Shown here: piece after piece, positions 36,294-45,269 of the stretch | How positions within the stretch are numbered: the stretch's first letter is position 1 | How the letters are laid out: each line of letters starts with the position of its first letter | Source of the DNA: Flavobacterium sp. 5 | Lineage (GTDB): Bacteria > Bacteroidota > Bacteroidia > Flavobacteriales > Flavobacteriaceae | Length of the DNA stretch: 64,000 nt | NCBI RefSeq assembly: GCF_002813295.1 | Contig: NZ_PHUE01000001.1 | Location: forward strand, 2,480,001-2,544,000 | Direction of reading: 5' to 3' | Program-made: the position numbers and the translations under genes | The notes under the pieces: generated by a model | Databases searched by the model: none | What the model saw: the letters and a program-made list of their open reading frames with translations, nothing else | What the model was told of the DNA's origin: nothing

Positions 36294-38090
36294 ATGAAAC
36301 ATATTAGAAATTTTTGCATTATTGCACATATTGATCACGGGAAAAGTACATTGGCTGACCGTTTACTTGGGGCAACTCAGACGGTTACGGCTCGTGAAGA
36401 AAAGGCGCAATTGCTTGATAATATGGACTTGGAGCGTGAACGTGGAATTACAATTAAGAGTCACGCGATACAAATGGAATATACTTACCAAGGTCAGGAA
36501 TATGTCCTGAACTTGATTGATACTCCTGGACATGTTGATTTTTCTTACGAGGTTTCTCGTTCGATTGCAGCTTGTGAAGGAGCACTTTTAATTGTAGATG
36601 CGGCGCAGAGTATTCAGGCACAAACGATTTCAAATTTGTATTTGGCATTGGAAAATGACTTGGAAATTATTCCGGTTTTGAATAAAGTGGATTTACCAAG
36701 TGCCAATCCTGAGGAAGTTAGTGACGATATTATTGATTTACTTGGGTGTAAATTGGAGGATATTATTCATGCTTCTGGTAAAACTGGTTTTGGTGTTGAA
36801 AATATATTGGCAGCGATTATTGAAAAAATTCCGCCTCCATCTGGGAATAAGGACGAGCCACTTCAGGCTTTGATTTTTGATTCACATTACAATCCTTTTA
36901 GAGGAATTGAAGTTATTTTCCGTGTGAAAAATGGAGAAATTAAGAAAGGGCAAAAAATTAAATTCATGGCTACCGGCAATGAATATTTTGCTGATGAAAT
37001 TGGTACGTTGAAACTGAATCAAGTTCCGAAACAAGTAATTTCAGCAGGTGATGTTGGTTATTTGATTTCGGGTATTAAAGAGGCGAAAGAAGTAAAAGTA
37101 GGTGATACTTTAACAGATGCCAAAACGCCAACTACCAATGTAATTACTGGTTTTGAAGATGTAAAACCAATGGTATTTGCTGGAATTTATCCTGTAGATA
37201 CCGAAGATTATGAAGAGTTGAGAAACTCTATGGAGAAATTACAGTTGAATGATGCTTCATTGGTGTTTTTGCCAGAAAGTTCGGCAGCATTAGGATTTGG
37301 TTTCCGTTGTGGGTTCTTAGGAATGTTACACATGGAAATCATTCAAGAGCGTTTGGAGAGAGAGTTTAATATGACGGTTATTACTACGGTTCCCAACGTT
37401 TCGTATCATGCGTTTACCAAAAAGGATCCAACTACTGTTTTAATTGTAAACAACCCTTCGGACTTGCCCGAACCGTCTCGTTTAGATCACGTTGAAGAAC
37501 CTTTTATAAAAGCAACAATCATTACAAAAGCTGATTATGTTGGGAATGTAATGAGTTTATGTATTGAAAAACGTGGTTTGATTACCAACCAAACATATTT
37601 GACCACAGAACGTGTAGAATTGACTTTTGACATGCCGTTGGCAGAGATTGTATTTGACTTTTACGACCGTTTGAAAACTGTTTCTAAAGGATATGCTTCT
37701 TTTGATTATACACCAATTGGAATGAAAACTTCTAATTTGGTTAAAGTAGATATTTTGTTGAATGCTACAATCGTAGATGCTTTGTCTTCTTTAATGCACG
37801 TTGATAATGCTTATTCGATTGGTAAAAAGATGTGTGAGAAATTGAAAGAATTGATTCCACGTCAGCAATTTGACATTCCGGTTCAAGCTGCAATTGGTGT
37901 GAAAGTTATCTCTCGTGAAACGATAAAAGCTTTAAGAAAAGACGTTACCGCTAAATGTTATGGTGGGGATATTTCTCGTAAACGTAAATTACTTGAAAAA
38001 CAGAAAAAAGGTAAAAAGAGAATGCGTTTAGTTGGAAACGTTGAGATTCCTCAAGAGGCATTTATGGCTGTTTTGAAATTGAATGATTAA
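36294..38090 (+). CDS. lepA: Elongation factor 4 (LepA)
   Basis: This ribosome-bound GTPase back-translocates or remodels stalled ribosomes. The 598-residue protein has the G1 loop AHIDHGKST (11-19), G2 [11 protein letters not shown]3 DTPGHVDF and G4 NKVDLP. EF-G-like domains follow, and then the LepA-specific C-terminus with [24 protein letters not shown]. Length is standard. A type A dispersed repeat forms most of its upstream spacer. Confidence 0.97.
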   Translation: MKHIRNFCIIAHIDHGKSTLADRLLGATQTVTAREEKAQLLDNMDLERERGITIKSHAIQMEYTYQGQEYVLNLIDTPGHVDFSYEVSRSIAACEGALLIVDAAQSIQAQTISNLYLALENDLEIIPVLNKVDLPSANPEEVSDDIIDLLGCKLEDIIHASGKTGFGVENILAAIIEKIPPPSGNKDEPLQALIFDSHYNPFRGIEVIFRVKNGEIKKGQKIKFMATGNEYFADEIGTLKLNQVPKQVISAGDVGYLISGIKEAKEVKVGDTLTDAKTPTTNVITGFEDVKPMVFAGIYPVDTEDYEELRNSMEKLQLNDASLVFLPESSAALGFGFRCGFLGMLHMEIIQERLEREFNMTVITTVPNVSYHAFTKKDPTTVLIVNNPSDLPEPSRLDHVEEPFIKATIITKADYVGNVMSLCIEKRGLITNQTYLTTERVELTFDMPLAEIVFDFYDRLKTVSKGYASFDYTPIGMKTSNLVKVDILLNATIVDALSSLMHVDNAYSIGKKMCEKLKELIPRQQFDIPVQAAIGVKVISRETIKALRKDVTAKCYGGDISRKRKLLEKQKKGKKRMRLVGNVEIPQEAFMAVLKLND

Positions 38091-38101
38091 TCTTTTATCT
38101 A

Positions 38102-38129
38102 GAGAATAGAATAAAGAGAATAGAATAAA
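38102..38129. repeat. Short tandem repeat after lepA
   Basis: A 14-nt unit (GAGAATAGAATAAA) occurs twice in a row between the lepA stop and its terminator. It is probably slippage-derived. Confidence 0.5.
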
Positions 38130-38132
38130 GAG

Positions 38133-38167
38133 AAACCTGATGATGTAAAAATTGTCAGGTTTTTTTG
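38133..38167 (+). terminator. Terminator of lepA
   Basis: Arms AAACCTGA (38133-38140) and TCAGGTTT (38155-38162) are followed by a T-run. Confidence 0.8.
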
Positions 38168-38228
38168 TTTTAATTCTATTTTTAAACTTAGTAACTTAGC
38201 CTCTTTCAAACTTAGAAACTTTAAAAAA

Positions 38229-39188
38229 ATGCTCGACGAAACTCCTAAGCGATTTGACCGCATTGTTGCTATTCTTATTCAATTGCAATCTAAAAAGATT
38301 GTAAAAGCACAGGAATTGGCTGATCGTTTTGAGGTAAGTTTACGAACCATTTATCGTGATATAAGAACATTAGAAGCTTCGGGAGTTCCTATTTACAGTG
38401 AAGCTGGAGTTGGTTATGCTCTAATGGATGGTTACCGATTGCCACCAGTGATGTTTACCCGTGAAGAAGCCAGCAGTTTTATTGCAGCTGAAAAATTAAT
38501 GCAGAAATTTACAGATACAATTCTGGGGAATCATTATGCTTCGGCGATGTACAAGCTAAAAGCAGTGCTTCGAAGTGATGATAAAGATTGGGTTTCTAGC
38601 ATTGAATCGAGTATTTTGATGCAATCTTCGGAAAAGCTTTTTAATGATAAATCTCCAAATACTTTAGCAACTCTTTTTGAAAGTATTGCCGAGAAAACAC
38701 AAATTTGCCTTTCTTACGAGGCGTTAAATTCTGATAAAATTACAGAACGAAAAATCGAACCCGTTGGTGTATTTCATGATAACAACAATTGGTACTTTCT
38801 AGGTTATTGTCATTTACGCAAAGATTACAGACAATTTCGGGCAGATCGTATTCACGAAATCAAAAAAACTGAAATCCCTTTTTCGTTAGAACATAATTCC
38901 TTAGAGACTTATTTGGATAAAGAAAAAACCATTTCGACGATTAAAATCCGAATTCTTGTTGAGAAAAAAATAGCACATTATTTGACATCCGAACGGAAAT
39001 ACCACGGCTTTATTTCTGAACAGAAAATCGATGATAAAATCGAAATGACTTTTATGTCTTGTGATTCTCTGGAAGGATTTTCACGTTGGTATGTCATGTT
39101 TGGTGATTATGCTACGGTATTGGAACCAGAAAGTTTAAAAACAAAAATTCTCGATTTACTGGAACGAAACAAACAGCGGCTTTTATAA
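38229..39188 (+). CDS. YafY/PafC-type transcription regulator (HTH and WYL domains)
   Basis: This is a 319-residue regulator. The N-terminal winged helix-turn-helix (about 8-65: RIVAILIQLQSKKIVKAQELADRFEVSLRTIYRDIRTLE) is followed by the YafY linker (GYRLPPVMFTREEA). A WYL domain (about 150-235, with EPVGVFHDNNNWYFLGYCHLRKDYRQFRADRI) precedes a C-terminal extension. WYL domains sense nucleic acid or nucleotide ligands in several known regulators. It converges with a DinB-family gene, a pairing I have often seen in Flavobacterium. Confidence 0.92.
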   Translation: MLDETPKRFDRIVAILIQLQSKKIVKAQELADRFEVSLRTIYRDIRTLEASGVPIYSEAGVGYALMDGYRLPPVMFTREEASSFIAAEKLMQKFTDTILGNHYASAMYKLKAVLRSDDKDWVSSIESSILMQSSEKLFNDKSPNTLATLFESIAEKTQICLSYEALNSDKITERKIEPVGVFHDNNNWYFLGYCHLRKDYRQFRADRIHEIKKTEIPFSLEHNSLETYLDKEKTISTIKIRILVEKKIAHYLTSERKYHGFISEQKIDDKIEMTFMSCDSLEGFSRWYVMFGDYATVLEPESLKTKILDLLERNKQRLL

Positions 39189-39190
39189 AA

Positions 39191-39227
39191 AAAGCTCCAA
39201 AAATGAATATTTCATTTTTGGAGCTTT
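39191..39227. terminator. Bidirectional terminator, WYL regulator / DinB
   Basis: A 17-bp perfect stem with a 3-nt loop (arms 39191-39207 and 39211-39227) has A- and T-tracts on either side and lies between convergent genes. Confidence 0.9.
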
Positions 39228-39233
39228 AAATTT

Positions 39234-39713
39234 TTATCTTTCCCAGAAAAAAGGAGGGTCAATTCCTAAGGCTCTTAAATACACATAACCTTGTCCGCGG
39301 TGGTGTATTTCGTTGTCAATTAAATACATGATATTCTGAATTACGGGAAAATTATAAAGGCCAAACAAATTGAAAGTTTCATTAAAATCTTCAATAGTCA
39401 ATTGGTGCCAGTATTTATTAATTTCTAAAGTTGCTTCATCCCATTTTTCAAGATATTGCGCTTTAAAAATCAAATTTTCAGATGACTCAGTATAAGGGTC
39501 CGTACTTTTGTTAATAATTCCTTTCATGGCTGGGGCTCCCATTGCCAAAAATTCATCAACTAATTTTGCAAATGGTCTCATTCCTCCTAGCGAGAATTCG
39601 AAAAAATCTTTATCTGGAAAAGCCTCGATGATACGTCTTGTAAGAGCGCGATGTCCTTGCCAGTGTTTCAATAAATCTTCAGGAGTAATAACTTGTGTTG
39701 CTAACGTTTTCAT
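39234..39713 (-). CDS. DinB-family four-helix protein
   Basis: This 159-residue protein has the DinB/YfiT-like helical bundle with the metal-binding His pattern: HWQGHRALTRRI near the start and DNEIHHRGQGYVYLRALG near the end. Relatives act as metal-dependent thiol transferases or are of unknown function; the name comes from a damage-inducible Bacillus gene. It sits convergent to the WYL regulator. Confidence 0.88.
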   Translation of the reverse strand: MKTLATQVITPEDLLKHWQGHRALTRRIIEAFPDKDFFEFSLGGMRPFAKLVDEFLAMGAPAMKGIINKSTDPYTESSENLIFKAQYLEKWDEATLEINKYWHQLTIEDFNETFNLFGLYNFPVIQNIMYLIDNEIHHRGQGYVYLRALGIDPPFFWER

Positions 39714-39804
39714 AATTTTAAAGTATTTGATTTTTTACTTCTTCAAAATTAGAGAGGGTTGGTGACAACAGTTTGTCAGTAGGTTTTTATTTTTTCAAAA
39801 AAAG

Positions 39805-40737
39805 TTATTTATCCTTTAACCAATCAAATAATCGCTGTGCATCTGAACCTTTAAATAATTGGGTTCCTTCGTTCATTGTTGCGGCAGAACCGCAGGCAAC
39901 TCCCCAACGAATTACTTCTTTCAAGCTTTTATTTTGCGAAAGTGCCCAAACCATTCCTCCAACCATACTGTCACCAGCACCAACGGTACTCTTTTTGGCT
40001 ACATTGGGAGCAGGAACAAATTCATAAGTATCTTTAGTTACCAAAACTGCACCTTGTGGTCCAAGAGAAACTACCACAATTTCGGCTCCACCTTTGGCAA
40101 TGATTTGTTTAGCAGCATCGTTTACTTCTTCCATTTCTAATCGCTCAACACCTACTAATTTAGCTAGTTCTCCAACGTTGGGTTTAATTAAATAAGCACC
40201 TGTTTCGAGTACTTTTGCTAAGGCTTCTCCCGAAGTATCGACAATTAATTTTGCTCCAGTTTGTTTGGCAATTTTAGCTATTTTTTGATAAAAATCAGAG
40301 GATAAACCTTCGTTCAGGCTTCCACTCGCAACCAAAAAATTTGACTTTGAATTGGCAACTGCATCCAGTACAGCTTGTTCTTCTTCATTGGTGATTTCTC
40401 CTCCGGTAAAGCCAAAACGATATTGTGAATTGGTATTCTCATCAACGGCTACAAAACTTTCTCTTGTCCAAGTTTGAATAGGAATAGCTTGAAATGGAAT
40501 AGATTCTTTAGAAACTAATTCTTCTAGCATTTTACCCATAGGACCTCCAGATGTGAAAATTGCTAAAGAGGCACCGCCCAAACGAGAAATAGCTTTAGAA
40601 ACATTGATTCCGCCTCCTCCAGCATCAAATCTTGGTTGTGCACAACGGATTTTTTGTTCAGCAACCAAACCTTTAAAATGAGTGCTTTTGTCTAAGGCAG
40701 GATTTACTGTTAAAGTAATTATATCGTATGAATTCAT
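39805..40737 (-). CDS. PfkB-family sugar kinase (phosphofructokinase-like)
   Basis: This 310-residue ribokinase-fold kinase has ITLTVNPALDKSTHF at the start, the DAGGGGINVSKAISRLGG sugar-binding region and the catalytic GAGDSMVGGMVWAL motif with the base Asp (about 250). The pattern fits the 1-phosphofructokinase / tagatose-6-phosphate / Pfk-2 group, and sequence alone does not separate these. It is divergent from thiL. No PTS gene is nearby, so a minor 6-phosphofructokinase is plausible. Confidence 0.9.
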   Translation of the reverse strand: MNSYDIITLTVNPALDKSTHFKGLVAEQKIRCAQPRFDAGGGGINVSKAISRLGGASLAIFTSGGPMGKMLEELVSKESIPFQAIPIQTWTRESFVAVDENTNSQYRFGFTGGEITNEEEQAVLDAVANSKSNFLVASGSLNEGLSSDFYQKIAKIAKQTGAKLIVDTSGEALAKVLETGAYLIKPNVGELAKLVGVERLEMEEVNDAAKQIIAKGGAEIVVVSLGPQGAVLVTKDTYEFVPAPNVAKKSTVGAGDSMVGGMVWALSQNKSLKEVIRWGVACGSAATMNEGTQLFKGSDAQRLFDWLKDK

Positions 40738-40812
40738 TTTTTGATGTTTTGAATACTAAAGATGCAAAAAAAATCATGAAAAGCCATCCAAAAGAACGCG
40801 AATATTTCTTTG

Positions 40813-40820
40813 TATATTTG
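40813..40820 (+). promoter_or_regulatory. -7 box candidate for thiL
   Basis: TATATTTG fits TAnnTTTG, 65 nt upstream of the thiL ATG, but no TTTG is seen at the right distance upstream. Confidence 0.35.
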
Positions 40821-40885
40821 CAACCACAAAATTTTGTAAAATCAATAATACTGAATGAAGTAATTGCTTCGTTCCTCTCATAATC

Positions 40886-41932
40886 ATGATTGAAGATAAA
40901 AACCCACAACGCACTAGCATAGCACAATTAGGAGAATTTGGTTTGATAGACCATTTAACTAATAAATTTGAAATAACTCAGCCTTCTACACTAAAAGGAA
41001 TTGGTGACGACGCTGCAGTGCTGGATTTCAAAGAAAAGAAAGTAGTTGTTTCTACTGATTTGTTGATTGAAGGCGTGCATTTTGATTTAGCTTACGTGCC
41101 ATTAAAACATTTAGGATACAAAGCCGTAGTTGTAAATGTATCGGATATTTGCGCAATGAATGCAAGAGCAACGCAAATTACAGTTTCTATTGCAGTTTCT
41201 AATCGTTTTCCATTGGAAGCATTAGAGGAATTGTATGAAGGAATTGCCCATGCAGCACAAGAATATAAAATAGATGTAATTGGTGGAGATACAACTTCTT
41301 CTCAAAAAGGATTAATTATTAGCATTACTGCTCTTGGTGAAGCGGATGAAAACGAAATTGTTTATAGAAATGGAGCCAAACAAACTGATTTATTGGTGGT
41401 TACTGGTGATATTGGTGCCGCTTACATGGGATTACAAGTATTGGAGAGAGAGAAACAAGTTTTTCAAGTCAATCCAAATTCACAGCCCGATTTAGATGCC
41501 TATACGTATTTAATTGAACGACAATTAAAACCTGAAGCCCGTAAAGACGTGCGTACGTTATTACACGCTTTAGAAATAAAACCTACATCGATGATTGATA
41601 TCTCGGATGGATTGTCTTCAGAGATTATGCATTTGTGTAAACAATCAGGCGTGGGTTGTAATTTATATGAAGATAAGTTGCCAATAGATCCTCAATTTAT
41701 TTCAACTTGCGAAGAGTTTAATATTGATAGTACAACTGTAGCAATCAACGGAGGTGAGGATTATGAATTACTTTTTACCATTGCTATGGAAGATTTTGAT
41801 AAAATAAAAGGAAATCCGAACTTCTCTATAATTGGTCACATGACTCAAGAAAGCGAAGGGGTACATTTAGTTACTCGTGCGAATACTAGGATACCTTTAA
41901 AAGCTAGAGGTTGGGACGCTATAAGTGAATAA
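40886..41932 (+). CDS. thiL: Thiamine-monophosphate kinase
   Basis: This enzyme phosphorylates thiamine monophosphate to the active diphosphate cofactor. The 348-residue protein shows the AIR-synthase-like fold: GIGDDAAVLDF, STDLLIEGVHFDL, the NVSDICAMNA stretch, DVIGGDTTSSQ, MIDISDGLSSE and NGGEDYELLFT. These match ThiL motifs in order. It is monocistronic and ends at a bidirectional terminator. Confidence 0.95.
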   Translation: MIEDKNPQRTSIAQLGEFGLIDHLTNKFEITQPSTLKGIGDDAAVLDFKEKKVVVSTDLLIEGVHFDLAYVPLKHLGYKAVVVNVSDICAMNARATQITVSIAVSNRFPLEALEELYEGIAHAAQEYKIDVIGGDTTSSQKGLIISITALGEADENEIVYRNGAKQTDLLVVTGDIGAAYMGLQVLEREKQVFQVNPNSQPDLDAYTYLIERQLKPEARKDVRTLLHALEIKPTSMIDISDGLSSEIMHLCKQSGVGCNLYEDKLPIDPQFISTCEEFNIDSTTVAINGGEDYELLFTIAMEDFDKIKGNPNFSIIGHMTQESEGVHLVTRANTRIPLKARGWDAISE

Positions 41933-41963
41933 AGCACTTTAAATCACAAATGATATTTAAAAA

Positions 41964-41993
41964 AAAACGATACTATTTAAGTATCGTTTTTTT
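41964..41993. terminator. Bidirectional terminator, thiL / response regulator
   Basis: Arms AAAACGATAC (41964-41973) and GTATCGTTTT (41981-41990), with A- and T-tracts on both sides, between convergent genes. Confidence 0.85.
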
Positions 41994-42008
41994 ATTTATT
42001 AAAGGTAT

Positions 42009-42704
42009 TTAAAAAATAATTCCTCTGTTTTTAGCTTCCCTAATTAAATCAACGTCGCTTCCTTCCTCTATTTTAAATAATTCTTTGAGATTATCTTTTC
42101 GACGTTCAATAGCATGTAAGGAAATAGGAATGTACTGTGGAATATCTTTGGTTTTAGTTCCTTTAGAAATATGAAATAAAATTAATTTATCAAATTGATC
42201 AATTCCGTCAATATCATTATTGTTTTGATTGGCCATTTTAATAACAGAATGACTATAATAAATCTCATCTTTCAATATGATATCAAAACCAAAAAGCAAC
42301 TCATCAAAGGTTAAATCATTTTTGATTACCAATCCAGCTGGATTTATGGTGTCGATTATATTTTTTATTTTGAGTAATTCGGTGTACATGGTGAGCAAAA
42401 TTATTTTGCAATTGGGCATGTATTCCATAATTAATTTGGCTAAATCTTCGCCAGAATGTATCCCTTTTTCTTCATAGACAGGCATACTTATATCTAAGAA
42501 AGCAACATCAAAAGGAGGTATTTCTGGATTTATAACAATATCATAACCAGTTTTACAGTCTTTACCTTGAGTAAATGAATATTCATAAAGATCAGGTTTA
42601 TAACGGGTGATAGCGTTTTTATATCCGTCAATTATAAAAGGATGGTCATCTACAATTAAAATGTTCTTTTTAATTAACTTTTCTACATTTGAATCAACTG
42701 TCAT
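42009..42704 (-). CDS. Response regulator, NarL-like
   Basis: This 231-residue regulator has a receiver with ILIVDDHPFII (about 14-24), phospho-Asp in VAFLDISMPV (about 72) and a modified loop after it. The C-terminal region (about 165-231, FDKLILFHISKGTKTKDIPQYIPISLHAIERRKDNL) resembles a LuxR/NarL helix-turn-helix. The start codon shares one base with the stop of the TPR kinase (TAATG), so the two are translationally coupled partners. Confidence 0.88.
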   Translation of the reverse strand: MTVDSNVEKLIKKNILIVDDHPFIIDGYKNAITRYKPDLYEYSFTQGKDCKTGYDIVINPEIPPFDVAFLDISMPVYEEKGIHSGEDLAKLIMEYMPNCKIILLTMYTELLKIKNIIDTINPAGLVIKNDLTFDELLFGFDIILKDEIYYSHSVIKMANQNNNDIDGIDQFDKLILFHISKGTKTKDIPQYIPISLHAIERRKDNLKELFKIEEGSDVDLIREAKNRGIIF

Positions 42705-44791
42705 TATGCTGTAGGTTTTTGTGTTTTCTTGATTGGAATTACTAACGTTATAGAGGTACCTTCTTCTTTTTTTGTTTTTATTTCTAGGGTTCCTTCACAT
42801 TCTATAGTTCTCGTTTTTATATTTTGGAGACCTATTCCTTTTTTGGCTCGATTAATGTTAAATCCTACGCCATCATCACTAATTTTTAATACTAAACTGT
42901 CATTTTGTTTTTTGAATTCTACTTTTATCTTTGTTGCATTAGCATATTTGTTGCAATTTTGAAGCGATTCTTGAAGAATACGATATATATTAATTTTATC
43001 AGTATTATCAATAGAATCCCACTTTATAGCAGGATCTATATGGGCTAAAAACTTTGTAGGATATGTTTTTTTCTGTTCTTCAAATAAATTAGTTACTATT
43101 GCTACGAAGTTATTAATTAATTCTGATTTTTCTCTATTAAGGTTGTGAGATATTTCACGAATATCTTGCTCTATGTTTTTTAGTTCGGTTAAATAGTTTA
43201 ATCGCATTTCGATTCCAGAGTCGTCCTTAATTTTGTTTAAACCATCTAGATTGATTCGAACTCCAAATAATCTACCTAGAACTCCATCATGTAGTTCTCT
43301 TGCAACTCTCTTTTTTTCTTTAATGCTATTTATTTCTATAGTGTTTTGTTGATTGATTAATAAATTATAAATTTCAGCATTGGCTTGTTGTTGTTGTTGT
43401 TTGAATAATAATTCTCTCTGCTTAACTTTTTGATTATTAATTATGTACAACAGTATAGCCAAGATAATAAAAGATCCAAATATTAGCAAAAGTTTTTTAT
43501 TCTGACCTTCTAAATTGGTATTTTCTACTTTGATTTCATCCGTTTCATATTCTATCCGCGAGAATTTTTCACCCATTTTACGTTCTGCTTTTTGTAAGCG
43601 GTCATTAATAAGAATGTATTCTTTCGAATATGTTGCGGCATTTTTAGGATCTACAGTTCCCATTTGCTTGAGAGATTCTAGTATGCTTCTCAGTCGATTG
43701 GTACTGCGGGATAGAATAAGTGCTTCTTTTGCGTATTGTGTTGCTTTTAAAATATCATTTTGAGCTGCATAGTATTCGGATAAATGTGTTTTGTTAATAA
43801 TAATCCCCGATGTAAGGTGTAAACTATCTCTAATTTTAAGGGCTTTGTAAAACAAGGCTGGCAGTTCATTTTTCTCATTAAGTTTAAATTTGGCATAAGC
43901 CAAATTATCAAGTAACATGGCATATAGAATTGGTTTTTCTATAAATAGGTTTTCTTGTTTTAGTGCCTCTTCAAAATAATTTTTGGCCTGTTTGTAATTT
44001 TTTAAATTTACATATACATAACCCATATTATTTAGAGAAGTTGCTTTCGATTGAAAAATGGATGGTATTGATTTTCCATCGATACTAGTTAAGGCTTTGT
44101 TGTGAAATTCAAGTGCCTTACCATATTCCTCACGTTCATTATATAGAATGCCTAAAAGATTATAGGAATCATATAGTAAATCATTGGCTTTTATTTGTTT
44201 TAGAACTCTCAGAGCTTTAAAAACGGTAAGTTCACTGTCTGAAAAATCATTTTCATTGTATCGTAGGTTAGCTTTACTAATTCTTGTTTTAGCAATATTA
44301 TAATTGTCGTTGAGTTTTATATACAATTTCTCCGCTTTATAGTAACAGTAAAATGCGCTGTCTGAAACGGATTTTGTAACATAATAATCTCCAAGATAGG
44401 TGTATGCTTTAGCAATATTGACTGTGTCATGACTATTTTTTGAACGCTCTAGAATAAGTTTAGATGTATTAAAGTATCCTTTTGTATCGTTCATATTGTA
44501 ATAGCGGTTTGCTATTTTGAATAAGTTGACTTTATTAATTGAATCATCTTTTTGATTCAAAATAATTGCTAAAGCTTTTTGATTGTATTTTTTTTTGTAA
44601 ACATTTGGTAAATGATCGTCATTTGCTAAAGTAAGAAAAATAGAAAGACTGTCTCTGGATGGGATGTTGTTCTTATTACCTATTTTATTTTTGGTACAAC
44701 CAATCAAAATAGTAAAAAAAATAAATAGTATGTAGTAATTTTTTTTCAATAGTAGTTTCTGAATTATATCAAAAATACTAAAACTTTTCAT
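42704..44791 (-). CDS. TPR-containing sensor histidine kinase (HisKA_3 type)
   Basis: This 695-residue sensor starts with a lipoprotein-like signal (LIGC, Cys 32) followed by periplasmic tetratricopeptide repeats (about 60-380) that could bind a peptide or protein. A membrane segment (about 428-446), coiled coil, dimerisation/His domain with ELHDGVLGRLFG and HATPase_c (GVGFNINRAKKGIGLQNI) follow. A TTG codon at residue 15 would give a more typical short signal, so the start is uncertain. The ATG lies 2-3 nt after the T-run of an upstream terminator. The partner is the regulator at 42009. Confidence 0.9.
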   Translation of the reverse strand: MKSFSIFDIIQKLLLKKNYYILFIFFTILIGCTKNKIGNKNNIPSRDSLSIFLTLANDDHLPNVYKKKYNQKALAIILNQKDDSINKVNLFKIANRYYNMNDTKGYFNTSKLILERSKNSHDTVNIAKAYTYLGDYYVTKSVSDSAFYCYYKAEKLYIKLNDNYNIAKTRISKANLRYNENDFSDSELTVFKALRVLKQIKANDLLYDSYNLLGILYNEREEYGKALEFHNKALTSIDGKSIPSIFQSKATSLNNMGYVYVNLKNYKQAKNYFEEALKQENLFIEKPILYAMLLDNLAYAKFKLNEKNELPALFYKALKIRDSLHLTSGIIINKTHLSEYYAAQNDILKATQYAKEALILSRSTNRLRSILESLKQMGTVDPKNAATYSKEYILINDRLQKAERKMGEKFSRIEYETDEIKVENTNLEGQNKKLLLIFGSFIILAILLYIINNQKVKQRELLFKQQQQQANAEIYNLLINQQNTIEINSIKEKKRVARELHDGVLGRLFGVRINLDGLNKIKDDSGIEMRLNYLTELKNIEQDIREISHNLNREKSELINNFVAIVTNLFEEQKKTYPTKFLAHIDPAIKWDSIDNTDKINIYRILQESLQNCNKYANATKIKVEFKKQNDSLVLKISDDGVGFNINRAKKGIGLQNIKTRTIECEGTLEIKTKKEEGTSITLVIPIKKTQKPTA

Positions 44792-44800
44792 ATAAAAAAA

Positions 44801-44820
44801 GCTGTCAATTTTTTGACAGC
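44801..44820 (-). terminator. Terminator abutting the TPR kinase start
   Basis: Arms GCTGTCAA and TTGACAGC with a 4-nt loop are followed on the minus strand by T7. The kinase ATG at 44791 begins 2-3 nt after the T-run. Confidence 0.8.
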
Positions 44821-44846
44821 CTCTTTCTATATTTTTGATTTGTTTT

Positions 44847-45095
44847 TTAGTCTACTTTTTTATTATTTCCTGTTGACTGTCCGCCAGTACCATCAATATT
44901 GGTTATTTGAGTTCTAAGAGTGTTATTGTTGTAATCTACTTTTTTGTTATTTCCTGTTGATTGTCCACCGGTTCCATCGATAGATGTTATTATTGTATTA
45001 TCAGCAATTAAAGAAGTTGAATTTTTTGGAGAGGCAAATGAAGTTGATGCCAATACTAATGTAAATAATCCGATAGTTAAGATAGCTTTTTTCAT
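44847..45095 (-). CDS. Small secreted protein with two identical 16-residue repeats
   Basis: I do not recognise this 82-residue protein. It has a clear signal peptide (1-21, cut near SFA). The mature part carries IDGTGGQSTGNNKKVD twice (residues 39-54 and 67-82); the second copy ends the protein. The repeats are identical in protein but differ at seven synonymous third positions. It is polar, Gly/Asn/Lys-rich and without Cys. It lies upstream of the TPR kinase, separated by a terminator, and downstream of the LytTR regulator on the same strand. A signalling role is only a hypothesis. Confidence 0.75.
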   Translation of the reverse strand: MKKAILTIGLFTLVLASTSFASPKNSTSLIADNTIITSIDGTGGQSTGNNKKVDYNNNTLRTQITNIDGTGGQSTGNNKKVD

Positions 45096-45269
45096 GATTT
45101 CTGGGCTTTATGTTGTTGTTTTTTTTTACGTTTTTGATTCCGTTTGTGTTGGAATTCTTTTGTAAAACTAAACAGTAAGCCACAATAAACAATTTAAAAA
45201 GAGGCGTTTATGGTCAATGATGCTCGTTTGATAGTGAATGGATGTCAAATTTGAGCAAATGACTATTTC

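Noticed and set aside
44847..45095. CRISPR-like or simple DNA repeat
   Set aside because: The repeat is conserved at protein level but differs at seven third-codon positions, so selection acts on the protein.
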